Below, in pieces: positions 41,847-51,688 of a stretch of 64,000 nucleotides of DNA. The notes under the pieces were generated by a model. The model was not told where the DNA came from, made no database searches, and was given only the letters and a program-made list of their open reading frames with translations. Source of the DNA: Chloroherpetonaceae bacterium (GTDB lineage: Bacteria > Bacteroidota > Chlorobiia > Chlorobiales > Chloroherpetonaceae). Every line of letters starts with the position of its first letter. The first letter of the stretch is position 1. The stretch is from contig JANQGG010000034.1 of assembly GCA_028277445.1 (NCBI GenBank), positions 1 through 64,000 of the forward strand, in the 5' to 3' direction. Both the position numbers and the translations under genes were made by a program.

Positions 41847-43736
41847 ATGTCTACTATTGAAACATTAATTCAAGAAAAAAGGACAATTTACCCACCAGCA
41901 AGTTTAAAAGAAGGAGCAATCATTCAGGATTATGAGGCCCTTTATCAATATTCTGTAGCTTCACCTGAGCGATTTTGGGATACAATTGCTTCAGAATTAA
42001 TGTGGCAACAACGTTGGGAAAAGGTTGTTGAGTTTAAACCGCCTCATCATCAGTGGTTTTTAGGCGGTAAAACCAACATTACGATTAATGCTCTTGACAG
42101 ACATGTTAATAGTCCAAAGCGCAATAAAGTAGCTATGATATGGACAACTGAAAGTGGTAAGGAAATTGTGTTGACATATGATCGATTGTTACGAAGAGTT
42201 TGCCAAGTTGCCAATGCACTAAAACGAATTGGCGTCAAAAAAGGTGACCGAGTTATAATTTATATGCCTTTGACTGTTGAGGGAATTTATGCAATGCTAG
42301 CTTGTGCACGAATAGGCGCAATTCATTCGGTTGTTTATGCAGGTATGGGTGTTCATGCATTAAAATCAAGAATTGATGATAGCCAGGCTAAAGTTGTTTT
42401 TTGCTCTGATGTAACCTATCGAGCCGGTAAAACCATTCAATTAAAAGGGATTGTTGATGATGCCATTGAACTATGCGAATCAGTTGAAAAAGTTGTTGTA
42501 TTGCGTCGGCAAGAACCAAAATTGGAACTTAGTTCTGAACGTGAAATTGATTTCTTTGATTTTATTGAGGATGAATCCCAATACTGTGAACCTGAAATAA
42601 TGGATGCTGAAGATCCCTTATTTATTCTTTATACCAGTGGAACAACTGGAAAACCCAAAGGCGTGGTTCATGTTCACGGCGGTTACATGGTTGGTACATA
42701 TTACTTAACCAAAGCATTTTACGATGTTAAGGAAACTGACATTTTCTGGAGTACATCGGATATTGGCTGGATAGTTGGTCATAGCTATATCGTTTACGGC
42801 CCACTTGTTAATGGGGCCACGATTTTGATTAGAGAAGGCGCGATTGATTATCCTGATGCCGGTATTATTTGGAAAACTGTGCAACGGCATGGCGTAAATA
42901 TAATGTTTACAGCCCCAACCGCCGTTAGGATGTTTATGAAATATGGGTCAGATTTTGTTAAAAAATATGATCTGAGCACGTTGCGTTTATTGGCATGCGC
43001 AGGTGAGCCACTAAATCCTGAAGCGCATCAATGGGCACAGGATAACATTGTGGGTGATAAAGGCTACGTGGTAGATAATTGGTGGCAAACCGAAAACGCA
43101 GCGCCTGTATTAGGAACACTGCCTGCTTTTGATGCAAAACTTGGAAAAGTCGGAAAACCAATGCCTGGTGTTGTTGCTGAGGTTGTATCACCGGATGGAA
43201 ATCGTGTAAAACCTAACGAAGGAGGTTTATTGGTTTTAAAACGTCCATTACCATATATGCTTAGAACAGTTTGGGGTGATGATGAACGATATCAGAACTA
43301 TTGGCAAGATTTTCCTGGATGTTATGCCAGCGGCGATGTTGCGTTTTATGATGAAGATGGGTATTTCTGTGTATTGGGACGAGCCGATGATGTCATGAAT
43401 GTAGCTGGGCATAGAATAGGAACAGCAGAAGTTGAAAGTGCATTTATTACACATCCTGCTGTTGCTGAAGCAGCAGTTGTGGGATTACCCGATGATGTTA
43501 AAGGGGAACGAATCAAAGGATTTGTTGTACTAAAAGGAGGTCATGAAGCAAATGATAATTTGAAATCAATTTTGCGGGATCATGTTCGTAGAGAATTAGG
43601 ACCAATTGCAACGCCTAGCGAAATTGATTTCAAGGATAGTTTACCTAAAACAAGAAGTGGTAAAATTGTCAGGCGATTACTCAAAGCGCAAGAACTTGGT
43701 GAAGATGCAGGCGATTTATCAACCTTATCAGATTAA
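41847..43736 (+). CDS. acs: Acetyl-CoA synthetase (AMP-forming)
   Basis: This 629-residue adenylate-forming enzyme makes acetyl-CoA from acetate, ATP and CoA. It has the core phosphate loop ILYTSGTTGKPKGVVHVHGG (about residues 261-280) and NWWQTENAAP. YASGDVAFYDEDGYFCVLGR then ADDVMNVAGHRIGTAEVES form the hinge region, and LPKTRSGKIVRRLLKA has the acetylatable catalytic Lys (about residue 610). The N-terminal domain pattern (SPERFWDTIASELMWQQRWE) is typical of acetate-specific enzymes. A Shine-Dalgarno AGGAG lies at 41836-41840. It is monocistronic with a terminator after the stop. It is metabolic and probably unrelated to the polysaccharide locus. Confidence 0.95.
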   Translation: MSTIETLIQEKRTIYPPASLKEGAIIQDYEALYQYSVASPERFWDTIASELMWQQRWEKVVEFKPPHHQWFLGGKTNITINALDRHVNSPKRNKVAMIWTTESGKEIVLTYDRLLRRVCQVANALKRIGVKKGDRVIIYMPLTVEGIYAMLACARIGAIHSVVYAGMGVHALKSRIDDSQAKVVFCSDVTYRAGKTIQLKGIVDDAIELCESVEKVVVLRRQEPKLELSSEREIDFFDFIEDESQYCEPEIMDAEDPLFILYTSGTTGKPKGVVHVHGGYMVGTYYLTKAFYDVKETDIFWSTSDIGWIVGHSYIVYGPLVNGATILIREGAIDYPDAGIIWKTVQRHGVNIMFTAPTAVRMFMKYGSDFVKKYDLSTLRLLACAGEPLNPEAHQWAQDNIVGDKGYVVDNWWQTENAAPVLGTLPAFDAKLGKVGKPMPGVVAEVVSPDGNRVKPNEGGLLVLKRPLPYMLRTVWGDDERYQNYWQDFPGCYASGDVAFYDEDGYFCVLGRADDVMNVAGHRIGTAEVESAFITHPAVAEAAVVGLPDDVKGERIKGFVVLKGGHEANDNLKSILRDHVRRELGPIATPSEIDFKDSLPKTRSGKIVRRLLKAQELGEDAGDLSTLSD

Positions 43737-43743
43737 ACGGATC

Positions 43744-43783
43744 AAGTAGCAGGTGATTTTTTTGCTTGCTACTTTTCTTTTTT
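43744..43783 (+). terminator. Rho-independent terminator after acs
   Basis: AAGTAGCA (43744-43751) pairs with TGCTACTT (43767-43774) and is followed by a T-rich tail TTCTTTTTT. It lies between acs and the convergent flavin oxidoreductase. Confidence 0.75.
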
Positions 43784-43800
43784 CGGAGGGGGGAATTGAA

Positions 43801-45081
43801 TTAAAGGGAAGATACTTTGCTTGTAAAATTGGGTTGTGTCTTCGGTTTTGGTTTCTTTATTTCCTGATTTTCACTGAATTGATAATCTTCAAAGATGTCT
43901 TCAGCCGAAGGAAATTGGTATGAACCGTCTTCAAATTGAAATGTTGTTTCTTTTAGACGGTAAACCAAAGCGCCGCATGTCCAACAATTGTAATGGTACA
44001 TATTGGTACATAAACAGAATTTTGAATTTACCTCCGGTTTTTTTGGATTCTTTTCTTTGGCAGCTTCATATTCTTTAATGTAGTCGCAATGGCCGTCGTT
44101 GTCTAAAATATAGCCTAATGCCTCACAATTGGGTCTCATACTTTTTCTAAGCGCGGGAGAATTTTTTAACATGCGCATCGGGTAACCGGTAGGTGATACC
44201 ATATTTACAACCACATCCGATTCCTTTGAATTCAAATAAGCTTGTTTTGCATCGTGAGGTATTCCCGATTCTAAAGCGATTGTAAATCGTGTAGCAACTT
44301 GTACTGCGCCAGCGCCTAACGATAAAAACTTACTGGCATCAGTACCAGTAAATATACCACCAGCGGGAATTAACGGTATGGTTAAGTCTTGATCTTTTAA
44401 AAATTGAAGAATTTCAAGAAAAATGTCATGAAGGTTGTATTTATTAACATCATTTATATCAAAGCCTAAATGACCACCGGCCAATGGCCCTTCAACAACA
44501 ATAAAATCAGGAAGACGATTTAAACGAGTAGCACGATGTAGAAAAATTTTTAAAGCCCGGACAGATGAGACAATAATGCCAATTTTTACATCACGAAATC
44601 TTGGGTGATCCTTTATAAATTCAAGAGATCTCATGTGCAGGCCGGCGCTTAATGTGATCCCATCAATTCCGGCATCCATAGCAGCTTCAAGTCTTGCTTT
44701 AAGGGTTTCAACCGGATTGTTCATCAGTAATTTCTCCATGCAATTGATGAAAACTCCACCGGAACCTGTTTTAGCATCAATGGTTTTTGAAACATATAAC
44801 TTTTGAGCATCGCGAATATCTTCAATCTCAAATTTTACAGCCTTCTTATCAGGTTTATTGGCAAAGGATTGATATTTTTCGCGCTTTTGCTTAACAAACT
44901 GTGTTCCAAATTCTCTGTCAGCTACTGCACAGATTTCAGCATCAGAAATGTGCCCAATCCCTCCTAGCCGTGCAGCTTCTAACGCTAAACTAGCTGTGGA
45001 TATATTAACACCCATTCCTCCGATAACGATGGGTACATATTCGTGATTGCCAAGTTTTAGACGAAAATTGTCTACTTTCAT
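43801..45081 (-). CDS. Nitronate monooxygenase-family flavin oxidoreductase
   Basis: This 426-residue TIM-barrel FMN protein belongs to the 2-nitropropane dioxygenase / nitronate monooxygenase family. It has VPIVIGGMGVNISTASLALE at the N-terminus, ARLGGIGHIS, DFIVVEGPLAGGHLGFD (the His region), IPLIPAGGIFTGTDASKFLS and a GAGAVQVATRF phosphate-binding stretch. It is longer than usual class enzymes, with a C-terminal extension of about 80 residues. That extension has several cysteines (KFCLCTNMYHYNCWTCGA), possibly a small metal or Fe-S site. Enoyl reductase FabK-like activity is another option within the fold. It converges on acs and starts 272 bases from the divergent sulfate-activation genes. 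The substrate is unknown. Confidence 0.82.
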   Translation of the reverse strand: MKVDNFRLKLGNHEYVPIVIGGMGVNISTASLALEAARLGGIGHISDAEICAVADREFGTQFVKQKREKYQSFANKPDKKAVKFEIEDIRDAQKLYVSKTIDAKTGSGGVFINCMEKLLMNNPVETLKARLEAAMDAGIDGITLSAGLHMRSLEFIKDHPRFRDVKIGIIVSSVRALKIFLHRATRLNRLPDFIVVEGPLAGGHLGFDINDVNKYNLHDIFLEILQFLKDQDLTIPLIPAGGIFTGTDASKFLSLGAGAVQVATRFTIALESGIPHDAKQAYLNSKESDVVVNMVSPTGYPMRMLKNSPALRKSMRPNCEALGYILDNDGHCDYIKEYEAAKEKNPKKPEVNSKFCLCTNMYHYNCWTCGALVYRLKETTFQFEDGSYQFPSAEDIFEDYQFSENQEIKKPKPKTQPNFTSKVSSL

Positions 45082-45140
45082 GTTCCTAACTCTCCAGAAA
45101 TATCAATAACAAAAATTAACAAATAGAACATTTGTAATAA

Positions 45141-45205
45141 ATAGGGATTTATTCCGGTTTTTCATAAAAAAACAACCCAGAAATGCTATGAAAAATAAAT
45201 CCTAT
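45141..45205. promoter_or_regulatory. Long imperfect inverted repeat upstream of cysC
   Basis: The left arm 45141-45166 and right arm 45187-45205 form a stem whose paired parts are ATAGG/CCTAT, ATTTATT/AATAAAT and TTTTCATA/TATGAAAA. The left arm has a short bulge with CCGG. It lies between the divergent oxidoreductase and cysC genes. Its role is unknown; it may be an operator or a transcript stem. Confidence 0.45.
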
Positions 45206-45300
45206 TGTTGATCTTAAGGCCAAAAATTAAAAATGTATTTTTGAAATAGGCTTGGATAAGTTTCTGTGCGATTTTCTTAGCTTGGTCTTATTAACAGGGA

Positions 45301-45339
45301 TTTAACCATAGAAATTTCTCAAATGTGTGAATGGTTAAA
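45301..45339. promoter_or_regulatory. Inverted repeat 15 bases before cysC start
   Basis: TTTAACCAT (45301-45309) and ATGGTTAAA (45331-45339) are exact 9-base arms separated by 21 bases, which include the small palindrome GAAATTTC (45311-45318). The position directly ahead of cysC (ATG at 45354) suggests an operator or leader stem controlling sulfate activation. No known sulfur regulator site is recognised. Confidence 0.5.
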
Positions 45340-45353
45340 ATTCTTATACCGAT

Positions 45354-45959
45354 ATGAAAAATATTCACCCAGTATTCGACCAAATATTAGGTCGTCAAGA
45401 CAAAGAAGCAATTCTTAATCAAAAATCCATAGCGCTTTGGTTTACTGGACTTTCCGGTTCCGGTAAAACAACTATTGCCAGACATGTTGAAGGCGAATTG
45501 GCAAAACGAGGGTTTTTTACACAAGTGCTAGATGGTGATAACATCCGAAGCGGGATCAATAACAATTTAGGTTTTTCTGAAGAAGACCGTCATGAGAATA
45601 TCAGAAGGATTGCTGAAGTTACTAAGCTATTTATAAACTGTGGTGTAATTACACTCAATTGCTTTATTAGCCCGACAATGAAAATGAGATCTTTAGCCCG
45701 ATCAATAATTTCAGATAAAAATTTCTTTGAAATATTTGTCGACACACCATTAGATATTTGTGAGCAACGAGATGTAAAAGGTTTATATAAAAAAGCCAGA
45801 GCAGGCGAAATAAAGCATTTTACAGGTATAGATTCTCCGTTTGAAGAACCAAGAAACCCCAATTTGCATGTTAAAACACATGGGGAAACAATTGAACATT
45901 GCACATCTGTAATTATTGATGCAATTTTACCAATCATTTCTCTGAGGAACACCAAGTGA
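45354..45959 (+). CDS. cysC: Adenylylsulfate kinase (stand-alone)
   Basis: This 201-residue APS kinase phosphorylates adenosine 5'-phosphosulfate at the 3' position to make PAPS. The Walker [10 protein letters not shown] is at residues 32-40, [10 protein letters not shown] with the conserved DGD at 60-62, and FISP in [36 protein letters not shown] and [13 protein letters not shown] follow the family pattern. All the key motifs are intact, unlike the second kinase domain fused to CysN downstream. It begins the sulfate-activation operon. Its TGA overlaps a possible GTG of cysD, but the true cysD start is probably 57 bases further on. Confidence 0.95.
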   Translation: MKNIHPVFDQILGRQDKEAILNQKSIALWFTGLSGSGKTTIARHVEGELAKRGFFTQVLDGDNIRSGINNNLGFSEEDRHENIRRIAEVTKLFINCGVITLNCFISPTMKMRSLARSIISDKNFFEIFVDTPLDICEQRDVKGLYKKARAGEIKHFTGIDSPFEEPRNPNLHVKTHGETIEHCTSVIIDAILPIISLRNTK

Positions 45960-46015
45960 TTTTTAAGGGGACAGATAACAAACAAATTCTAAACCAAGAA
46001 TTAAAAGACGATATA

Positions 46016-46924
46016 ATGAGCTCATATAAAATTTCGCACTTAAAGCAACTTGAAGCAGAATCTATTCACATTATCCGTGAAGTTGCTGCTGAATTTGAAA
46101 ATCCTGTGATGCTTTACTCGATAGGTAAAGATTCATCGGTAATGGTAAGGCTTGCTGAAAAAGCGTTTTACCCAGGTAAAGTACCATTTCCACTGTTGCA
46201 TGTCGATTCAAAATGGAAGTTTCGTGAGATGATTGAGTTTCGTGATAATTATGCGAAAGAAAATAATTGGGACTTAATTGTACACTCAAATATGAAAGCA
46301 TTTGAGGAAGGCGTCGGACCATTTACACATGGCTCACAGGTGCACACCGATATAATGAAAACCCAAGCATTGCTCCAAGCCTTGAACAAGTATAAATTTG
46401 ATGCCGCCTTTGGTGGCGCGCGTCGAGATGAAGAAAAGTCTCGTGCTAAAGAGCGAATTTTCTCATTTAGAGATAAGTTTCACCAGTGGGATCCGAAAAA
46501 TCAACGCCCTGAATTGTGGGATACTTATAATACAAAAGTTCATAAAGGAGAATCCATTCGTGTATTTCCTATTTCAAATTGGACAGAGCTTGACATTTGG
46601 GAGTATATTCGTATCGAGCAAATTCCAATAGTTCCACTTTATTATGCCAAAGAACGACCAGTAGTTGAGCTGCATGGTACACTTGTTATGGTAGATGATG
46701 ATAGAATGCCCAAGGAACTTAGTAAGAAAGCCCAAATGAAAATGGTTAGATTCAGAACTCTGGGATGTTATCCATTAACCGGAGCTATTGAATCCAATGC
46801 CACAACCATTGAAGCAATTGTTCAGGAAATGATGACAGCTACCAAATCGGAGAGAACCACTAGGGTTATCGATTTTGATCAAGAGGCCTCAATGGAGCAA
46901 AAAAAACGAGAGGGCTATTTTTAA
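46016..46924 (+). CDS. cysD: Sulfate adenylyltransferase subunit 2
   Basis: This is the catalytic subunit of heterodimeric ATP sulfurylase, which makes APS from sulfate and ATP. From the ATG at 46016 it starts [20 protein letters not shown], the usual CysD N-terminus. The frame is open from a GTG at 45956, but those 20 extra residues are not family-like. The PP-loop motif [33 protein letters not shown] and [20 protein letters not shown] are present. The about 302-residue length fits. It works with the CysN GTPase encoded 57 bases downstream. Confidence 0.95.
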   Translation: MSSYKISHLKQLEAESIHIIREVAAEFENPVMLYSIGKDSSVMVRLAEKAFYPGKVPFPLLHVDSKWKFREMIEFRDNYAKENNWDLIVHSNMKAFEEGVGPFTHGSQVHTDIMKTQALLQALNKYKFDAAFGGARRDEEKSRAKERIFSFRDKFHQWDPKNQRPELWDTYNTKVHKGESIRVFPISNWTELDIWEYIRIEQIPIVPLYYAKERPVVELHGTLVMVDDDRMPKELSKKAQMKMVRFRTLGCYPLTGAIESNATTIEAIVQEMMTATKSERTTRVIDFDQEASMEQKKREGYF

Positions 46925-46981
46925 GCTGCCAAATGTCACTATTCTTTCGAAGCTTTTAGAAACTTAAAAACCTAAAAACTG

Positions 46982-48907
46982 ATGGATAAAGATTTATCAA
47001 AAACCTCTATAGAAGCATTTTTAGAACAGGATCAAAACAAGGATTTACTTCGTTTTTTAACCGCCGGTTCCGTCGATGATGGCAAATCAACTTTGATTGG
47101 TCGTCTCTTATTTGATACAAAAAAGATTTATGAAGATCAATTGGCCGCACTTGAGCGAGACAATTTGCGTGAAGGTCATGCTGAAAACGATACGGATTAT
47201 GCGCTTTTACTAGACGGATTAAAAGCTGAGCGTGAGCAAGGAATTACGATTGATGTGGCCTATCGGTATTTTTCTACAAACAAGCGCAAGTTTATTATTG
47301 CTGATACCCCTGGCCATGAGCAATACACTCGAAATATGGTAACCGGCGCTTCAACAGCCAATTTGGCGATCATATTAGTTGATGCAACAGCAGGTATCAT
47401 TACTCAGACAAAACGTCATACGTTTTTAGCGTCTTTATTGGGCATTAAGCATGTAGTACTTGCAGTTAATAAGATGGATTTGATTGGTTTTAAACAAGAC
47501 GTTTTTGAAAAGATTTGCTATGAGTACAAAGATTTTGTGACACGTCTAAATATCCCTGATGTTCATTGCATACCACTTTCGGCTTTAAAAGGTGACAATG
47601 TAGTTGACCGGTCTGAAAAGATGCCTTGGTATGATGGAAAAACATTGCTTCATTTTTTGGAATCCGTACATGTAAGCAGTGATCAAAATTTCATTGATTT
47701 CCGATATCCAGTTCAATATGTACTTCGGCCATCACATAATTACAGGGGATTTGCTGCGCGAGTTGCAGCCGGCATTTTGAGAAAAGGCGATGAAGTTATG
47801 GTGCTTCCTTCAAAGAAAAAAAGTACGGTAGCTTCAATTACAACATTTGATGGTGAATTAGACTCAGCATTTCCTCCACTTTCTGTTGCTATGACCTTAG
47901 CTGATGAAATTGACATTTCACGTGGCGATATGATTGTTCACCCAAACAATGTTCCAAAAGTAGAGCGCCATTTTGAAGCGATGTTGGTTTGGATGAATGA
48001 ACATGCAATGGGGCCGGATAAAAATTATATCATTAAGCATACCACAAACACTACTAAAGTACGAATCGATAAAATTCGTTATCGAATTGATGTCAATACG
48101 TTGAATAAAACTGATTGTAATGCTTTTGAACTTAACGATATTGGCCGTGCTGTATTTACAACCAACAAACCGTTGTTTTTTGATTCATATCAAAAAAATA
48201 AAACAACAGGTTCATTTATTCTGATTGATCCGATCTCATTCAATACGGTTGCCGTTGGTATGATTATAGACCGTGTAAGCTCAGAAAACATGCCAACTCG
48301 AATAACGGGCGCTGAACTTGGTAAGGCAAAACATGGTAAGAGCTTCATAAAAGAACCGGAACGACAAAAACGTTATAATCAAAAAGCAGTTACCATATGG
48401 ATTATGGGCCGTCATGGTTCTGGTAAAAACCAACTGGCGTATAAAACCGAACGTGAACTTTTTGATCGGGGCGCAACAACCGTTTTGATAGATGGCAGTG
48501 TTGTTCGTTCGGGTTTATCACGAGAACTGGATTATTCACCTTCCGATAGAGCTGAGCATCTTCGCCGTGTGGCGCACCTCTGCCAATTACTTAACGACCA
48601 GGGATTGATCACCATTTGCACTTTTATTTCTCCGGATGACGATATTCGCAATCAAGTTGCTGAAATTATTGGTAAAGAGCGTTTTCATCTTATATATGTT
48701 GAAGCAGATCAAGAATTTTGCAAAGCCCAAGAACCTGACTTGTATCAAAAAGTTGAGCAAGGCCAGTTGCAATATTTGCCGGGTGTGGATTTGCCATTTG
48801 AAGAACCTGAAAATCCAGCGATTACGCTAGCTCAACAAGAAGCGAATATTGAGCCAACAGAAGTGATTGCTTATCTGGAAGAAAAAGGCATTTTCCCGTT
48901 ACACTAA
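46982..48907 (+). CDS. cysNC: Sulfate adenylyltransferase subunit 1 fused to degenerate APS-kinase domain
   Basis: This 641-residue fusion has a CysN GTPase (about residues 1-445): P-loop GSVDDGKST (29-37), [12 protein letters not shown] (switch region), [12 protein letters not shown] and AVNKMDL. It couples GTP hydrolysis to APS synthesis by CysD. The C-terminal APS-kinase-like domain (about 468-641) retains the family outline ([20 protein letters not shown]). Its Walker A, however, reads GRHGSGKN at 476-483, with Asn in place of the Ser/Thr that binds Mg, and the conserved DGD reads DGS at 504-506. This domain is therefore probably catalytically weak or inactive. Kinase activity can come from the intact stand-alone CysC encoded upstream. 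A structural or regulatory role is possible. Confidence 0.93.
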   Translation: MDKDLSKTSIEAFLEQDQNKDLLRFLTAGSVDDGKSTLIGRLLFDTKKIYEDQLAALERDNLREGHAENDTDYALLLDGLKAEREQGITIDVAYRYFSTNKRKFIIADTPGHEQYTRNMVTGASTANLAIILVDATAGIITQTKRHTFLASLLGIKHVVLAVNKMDLIGFKQDVFEKICYEYKDFVTRLNIPDVHCIPLSALKGDNVVDRSEKMPWYDGKTLLHFLESVHVSSDQNFIDFRYPVQYVLRPSHNYRGFAARVAAGILRKGDEVMVLPSKKKSTVASITTFDGELDSAFPPLSVAMTLADEIDISRGDMIVHPNNVPKVERHFEAMLVWMNEHAMGPDKNYIIKHTTNTTKVRIDKIRYRIDVNTLNKTDCNAFELNDIGRAVFTTNKPLFFDSYQKNKTTGSFILIDPISFNTVAVGMIIDRVSSENMPTRITGAELGKAKHGKSFIKEPERQKRYNQKAVTIWIMGRHGSGKNQLAYKTERELFDRGATTVLIDGSVVRSGLSRELDYSPSDRAEHLRRVAHLCQLLNDQGLITICTFISPDDDIRNQVAEIIGKERFHLIYVEADQEFCKAQEPDLYQKVEQGQLQYLPGVDLPFEEPENPAITLAQQEANIEPTEVIAYLEEKGIFPLH

Positions 48908-48938
48908 TTTTAAGTTGAGTAAATTCAAAAAAATATTG

Positions 48939-49733
48939 ATGAGTAAAAAAGAGCTTGATCTTGCAGTGAAAGCTGCAATTGAGGCAGGAAAAGAAATTTT
49001 AGCCATTTATAATCAGGAGAATATTGAGGTTGAAACCAAGGGAGACAATTCTCCTTTAACAAAGGCAGATAAAAAGGCGCATGCTGTAATTTCCAAAATG
49101 CTTTCTGATACAAATATCCCGCTATTAAGCGAAGAAGGTAAAGAGATACCTTATCATCAACGAAGTGGGTGGGATCGGTTTTGGTTGGTTGATCCGCTGG
49201 ATGGGACGAAAGAGTTTGTTTCCCGAAATGGAGAGTTTACGGTAAATATTGCCCTCATTGAAGATAATGAGCCAGTAATTGGCGTGGTTTACGTTCCAGT
49301 TTTGGATGAACTATTTTTTGGGTCTAAAGGCTATGGCGGATTTCAACTTGTGGGAGCATCAAATTATTCTGAGAACATATCTATGACCATGGAAAAAGCA
49401 ATAGCTTTACCAAAAGAGCATCGTAGTGAAGTTTACAAAGTTGTCGGAAGCCGTTCTCACATGAATAAGCAAACCTCAGCTTATATTGATGGGTTGAGAA
49501 AAATGCATCCAAAGCTCGAAATTGTTCAACGAGGTAGTTCTCTAAAAATCTGCATGGTGGCTTCGGGAGAAGCGGATATTTATCCAAGGTTTGGGCCGAC
49601 TATGGAGTGGGATACAGCTGCGGGTCATGCTATTATGAATGCTGTTGGGAAAAAATTATATGAACCCAATTCGTTAATGGAATTAAGCTATAACAAGGAA
49701 AACTTGCTTAATCCTTATTTTATTGTGGAGTAG
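48939..49733 (+). CDS. cysQ: 3'(2'),5'-bisphosphate nucleotidase
   Basis: This 264-residue CysQ hydrolyses PAP to AMP, removing the by-product of PAPS-dependent sulfotransferases and PAPS reductase. The inositol-monophosphatase-like metal motifs are DNSPLTKADKKAHAVI, LLSEEGKEI, and FWLVDPLDGTKEFVSRNGEF (the DPLDGT core), followed by the GxxMEWDTAAGHAI-type end (PTMEWDTAAGHAIM). The frame is open from 48867 within cysNC, but the ATG at 48939 gives the normal start, MSKKELDLAVKAAIEAGKEI. It lies 31 bases after cysNC and is surely co-transcribed. Its presence makes sense if the two sulfotransferases are active. Confidence 0.93.
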   Translation: MSKKELDLAVKAAIEAGKEILAIYNQENIEVETKGDNSPLTKADKKAHAVISKMLSDTNIPLLSEEGKEIPYHQRSGWDRFWLVDPLDGTKEFVSRNGEFTVNIALIEDNEPVIGVVYVPVLDELFFGSKGYGGFQLVGASNYSENISMTMEKAIALPKEHRSEVYKVVGSRSHMNKQTSAYIDGLRKMHPKLEIVQRGSSLKICMVASGEADIYPRFGPTMEWDTAAGHAIMNAVGKKLYEPNSLMELSYNKENLLNPYFIVE

Positions 49734-49785
49734 TTGATTTTAAGTGTCCTAAATACATAGCCCAAACTAAAATAGCAACATTTAT

Positions 49786-51567
49786 ATGACATTTGCCTCC
49801 GCAATAGTTTTTTTTGTTATCATTTTTATTGTTATTTCACTTTATAAGCAATGGTTAAGTCCCGCACTATCTTTTATTGTTGGCGTTTTGATTCTTGGTA
49901 TTTCAGGAATTCTTGAACCTAAAGAGATTTTGGCGGGGTTTTCTAATGAGCAAATAGCCGTTATTATTTTACTTCTGCTTATAAGTGAGATTATTCAACA
50001 GACTGGCCTGACAGATCAAATTTTTGATCTTTTTTTTCGTCAATCAAAATCATACAAACAGTTTTTAGGGCGAATTATTTTAGTAGTTAGTACCTTATCT
50101 GCATTTTTGAATAATACCCCATTAGTCGCAGTAATGATGCCATACGTTCATAATTGGAGCAAAAACAGCGGCCACATTACGCCTTCAAAAATTTTAATAC
50201 CTCTTTCTTATACCTCAATTCTAGGTGGATGCGCTACTTTAATAGGCACCTCGACAAATTTGATAGTAAACAGTATGATTGAGGAACAAGACATTATTCC
50301 AGGGCTCCGAAATCTCGAAATGTTTGAATTTGCATGGGTTGGCTTACCAATGATCATAATTGGAGGAATATATTTATTGGTATTTAGCTATAGGCTGTTA
50401 CCTGAAAACAAAGATTTTTTTGATGAGTTCAAAGCGAATGCTCGACAATACCTAGTTGAAACTCAGGTAAAGGAACATGCTCAAATAGTTGGTAAGTCGG
50501 TTTCTGAGGCAAATCTTAGAAATTTACGAGGTTTGTTTCTGGTAAAAATTATAAGAGGTGAAAATGAGATATCTCCAGTGAATCCTGATATGAAACTCCA
50601 GCAAAAAGATATCTTGGTGTTTGCCGGAGATACAACAACAATTGCAGATTTATTGCATAATAATAAAGATTTGGAAGCGGTTGAATCTGATATGGTATTA
50701 GCAAGCCGAGCTTCAACTCATCTTGTTGAAGGCGTTGTGGCTTATAATTCCTGGTTGGAGAATAAATCTATAAAAGCGAGTCAATTTAGAAGTCATTACG
50801 ATGCAGCTGTGGTTGCAGTATTACGAGGAGGTGAAAAACTTACAGGAAAAATAGGTTCCATTGTGCTGAAAGCAGGAGATGTACTGCTTATGATAGCGGG
50901 TAGAGATTTTGATAGAACGGTTCAGGGAAAAAATGACTTTTATATTTTGTCTGAAAATAAAAAATTGCCAAAAGTTCAGGCATGGAAAACTGTTCTGCCA
51001 TTGGTTGGATTGCTATTGGCTATTTTCTTTTCCACATTTAAAATAGTTCCATTGTTTTTATCGGCATCGGTTCTCTTAGCCATGCTGTTAATGCTAAAAG
51101 TGTCGCCTTCAACGCAAATTTTACGTCGTATAGATTATAATTTGGTTATGATTATTGCCATGTCTCTTGCTTTAGGGATAGGTATGACTAAATCAGGAGT
51201 TGCTAAAATTATTGCTGATTTTATGGAAACTATTGTGATCCCATTTGGCGATATTGGCGTTTTAATTGGTATATACATGTTTACAACTATAATTGGGTCG
51301 TTGGTATTAAATAAAGCTGCAGTTGCCTTATTATTTCCAGTTGTGTTAACCTTATCTCTGCAAATGGATATAAACCCGATTCCATTAATATTGTGTATGA
51401 CTTTTGCAGCGGCGGCTAATTTTTTAACGCCTATAGGATTTCAAACAAACATGATGGTGTATGGACCGGGCGGTTATTCTTTTAAAGATTATTTTTACTT
51501 AGGGCTTCCACTAACTATTATTTACATGTTTGTCACAGTTTCTGTTTTAAAAATAATTTATTTGTGA
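49786..51567 (+). CDS. SLC13-type permease with TrkA-C domains, probable sulfate transporter
   Basis: This 593-residue inner-membrane protein has two membrane halves (about residues 1-205 and 400-593) separated by two TrkA-C-type cytosolic domains. They are at about 220-300 (LFLVKIIRGENEISPVNPDM) and about 320-395 (AAVVAVLRGGEKLTGKIGSI). The halves carry the family repeats AFLNNTPLVAVMMPYV with TLIGTSTNLIVNSMI, and MIIAMSLALGIGMTKSG with LTPIGFQTNMMVYGPGGYS. This architecture is seen in bacterial and algal Na+/sulfate transporters of the SLC13/DASS group. It follows cysQ by 52 bases, so sulfate uptake for this operon is the best guess. Other divalent anions remain possible. Confidence 0.82.
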   Translation: MTFASAIVFFVIIFIVISLYKQWLSPALSFIVGVLILGISGILEPKEILAGFSNEQIAVIILLLLISEIIQQTGLTDQIFDLFFRQSKSYKQFLGRIILVVSTLSAFLNNTPLVAVMMPYVHNWSKNSGHITPSKILIPLSYTSILGGCATLIGTSTNLIVNSMIEEQDIIPGLRNLEMFEFAWVGLPMIIIGGIYLLVFSYRLLPENKDFFDEFKANARQYLVETQVKEHAQIVGKSVSEANLRNLRGLFLVKIIRGENEISPVNPDMKLQQKDILVFAGDTTTIADLLHNNKDLEAVESDMVLASRASTHLVEGVVAYNSWLENKSIKASQFRSHYDAAVVAVLRGGEKLTGKIGSIVLKAGDVLLMIAGRDFDRTVQGKNDFYILSENKKLPKVQAWKTVLPLVGLLLAIFFSTFKIVPLFLSASVLLAMLLMLKVSPSTQILRRIDYNLVMIIAMSLALGIGMTKSGVAKIIADFMETIVIPFGDIGVLIGIYMFTTIIGSLVLNKAAVALLFPVVLTLSLQMDINPIPLILCMTFAAAANFLTPIGFQTNMMVYGPGGYSFKDYFYLGLPLTIIYMFVTVSVLKIIYL

Positions 51568-51688
51568 TTTTTGTAGGCTATAGTTACACTTAAAAATAAA
51601 TTTTCTATTTTTCGTCGTTAGTTGCCTCAGGTTGTAAAAAAGGCAGGCGCTACAATAAAAAAAATTGAGTAAAACTTAGGAGGTTGTT

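Noticed and set aside
45590-45985. 131-residue minus-strand frame opposite cysC
   Set aside because: It lies entirely antisense to a well-supported APS kinase and has no recognisable motif.
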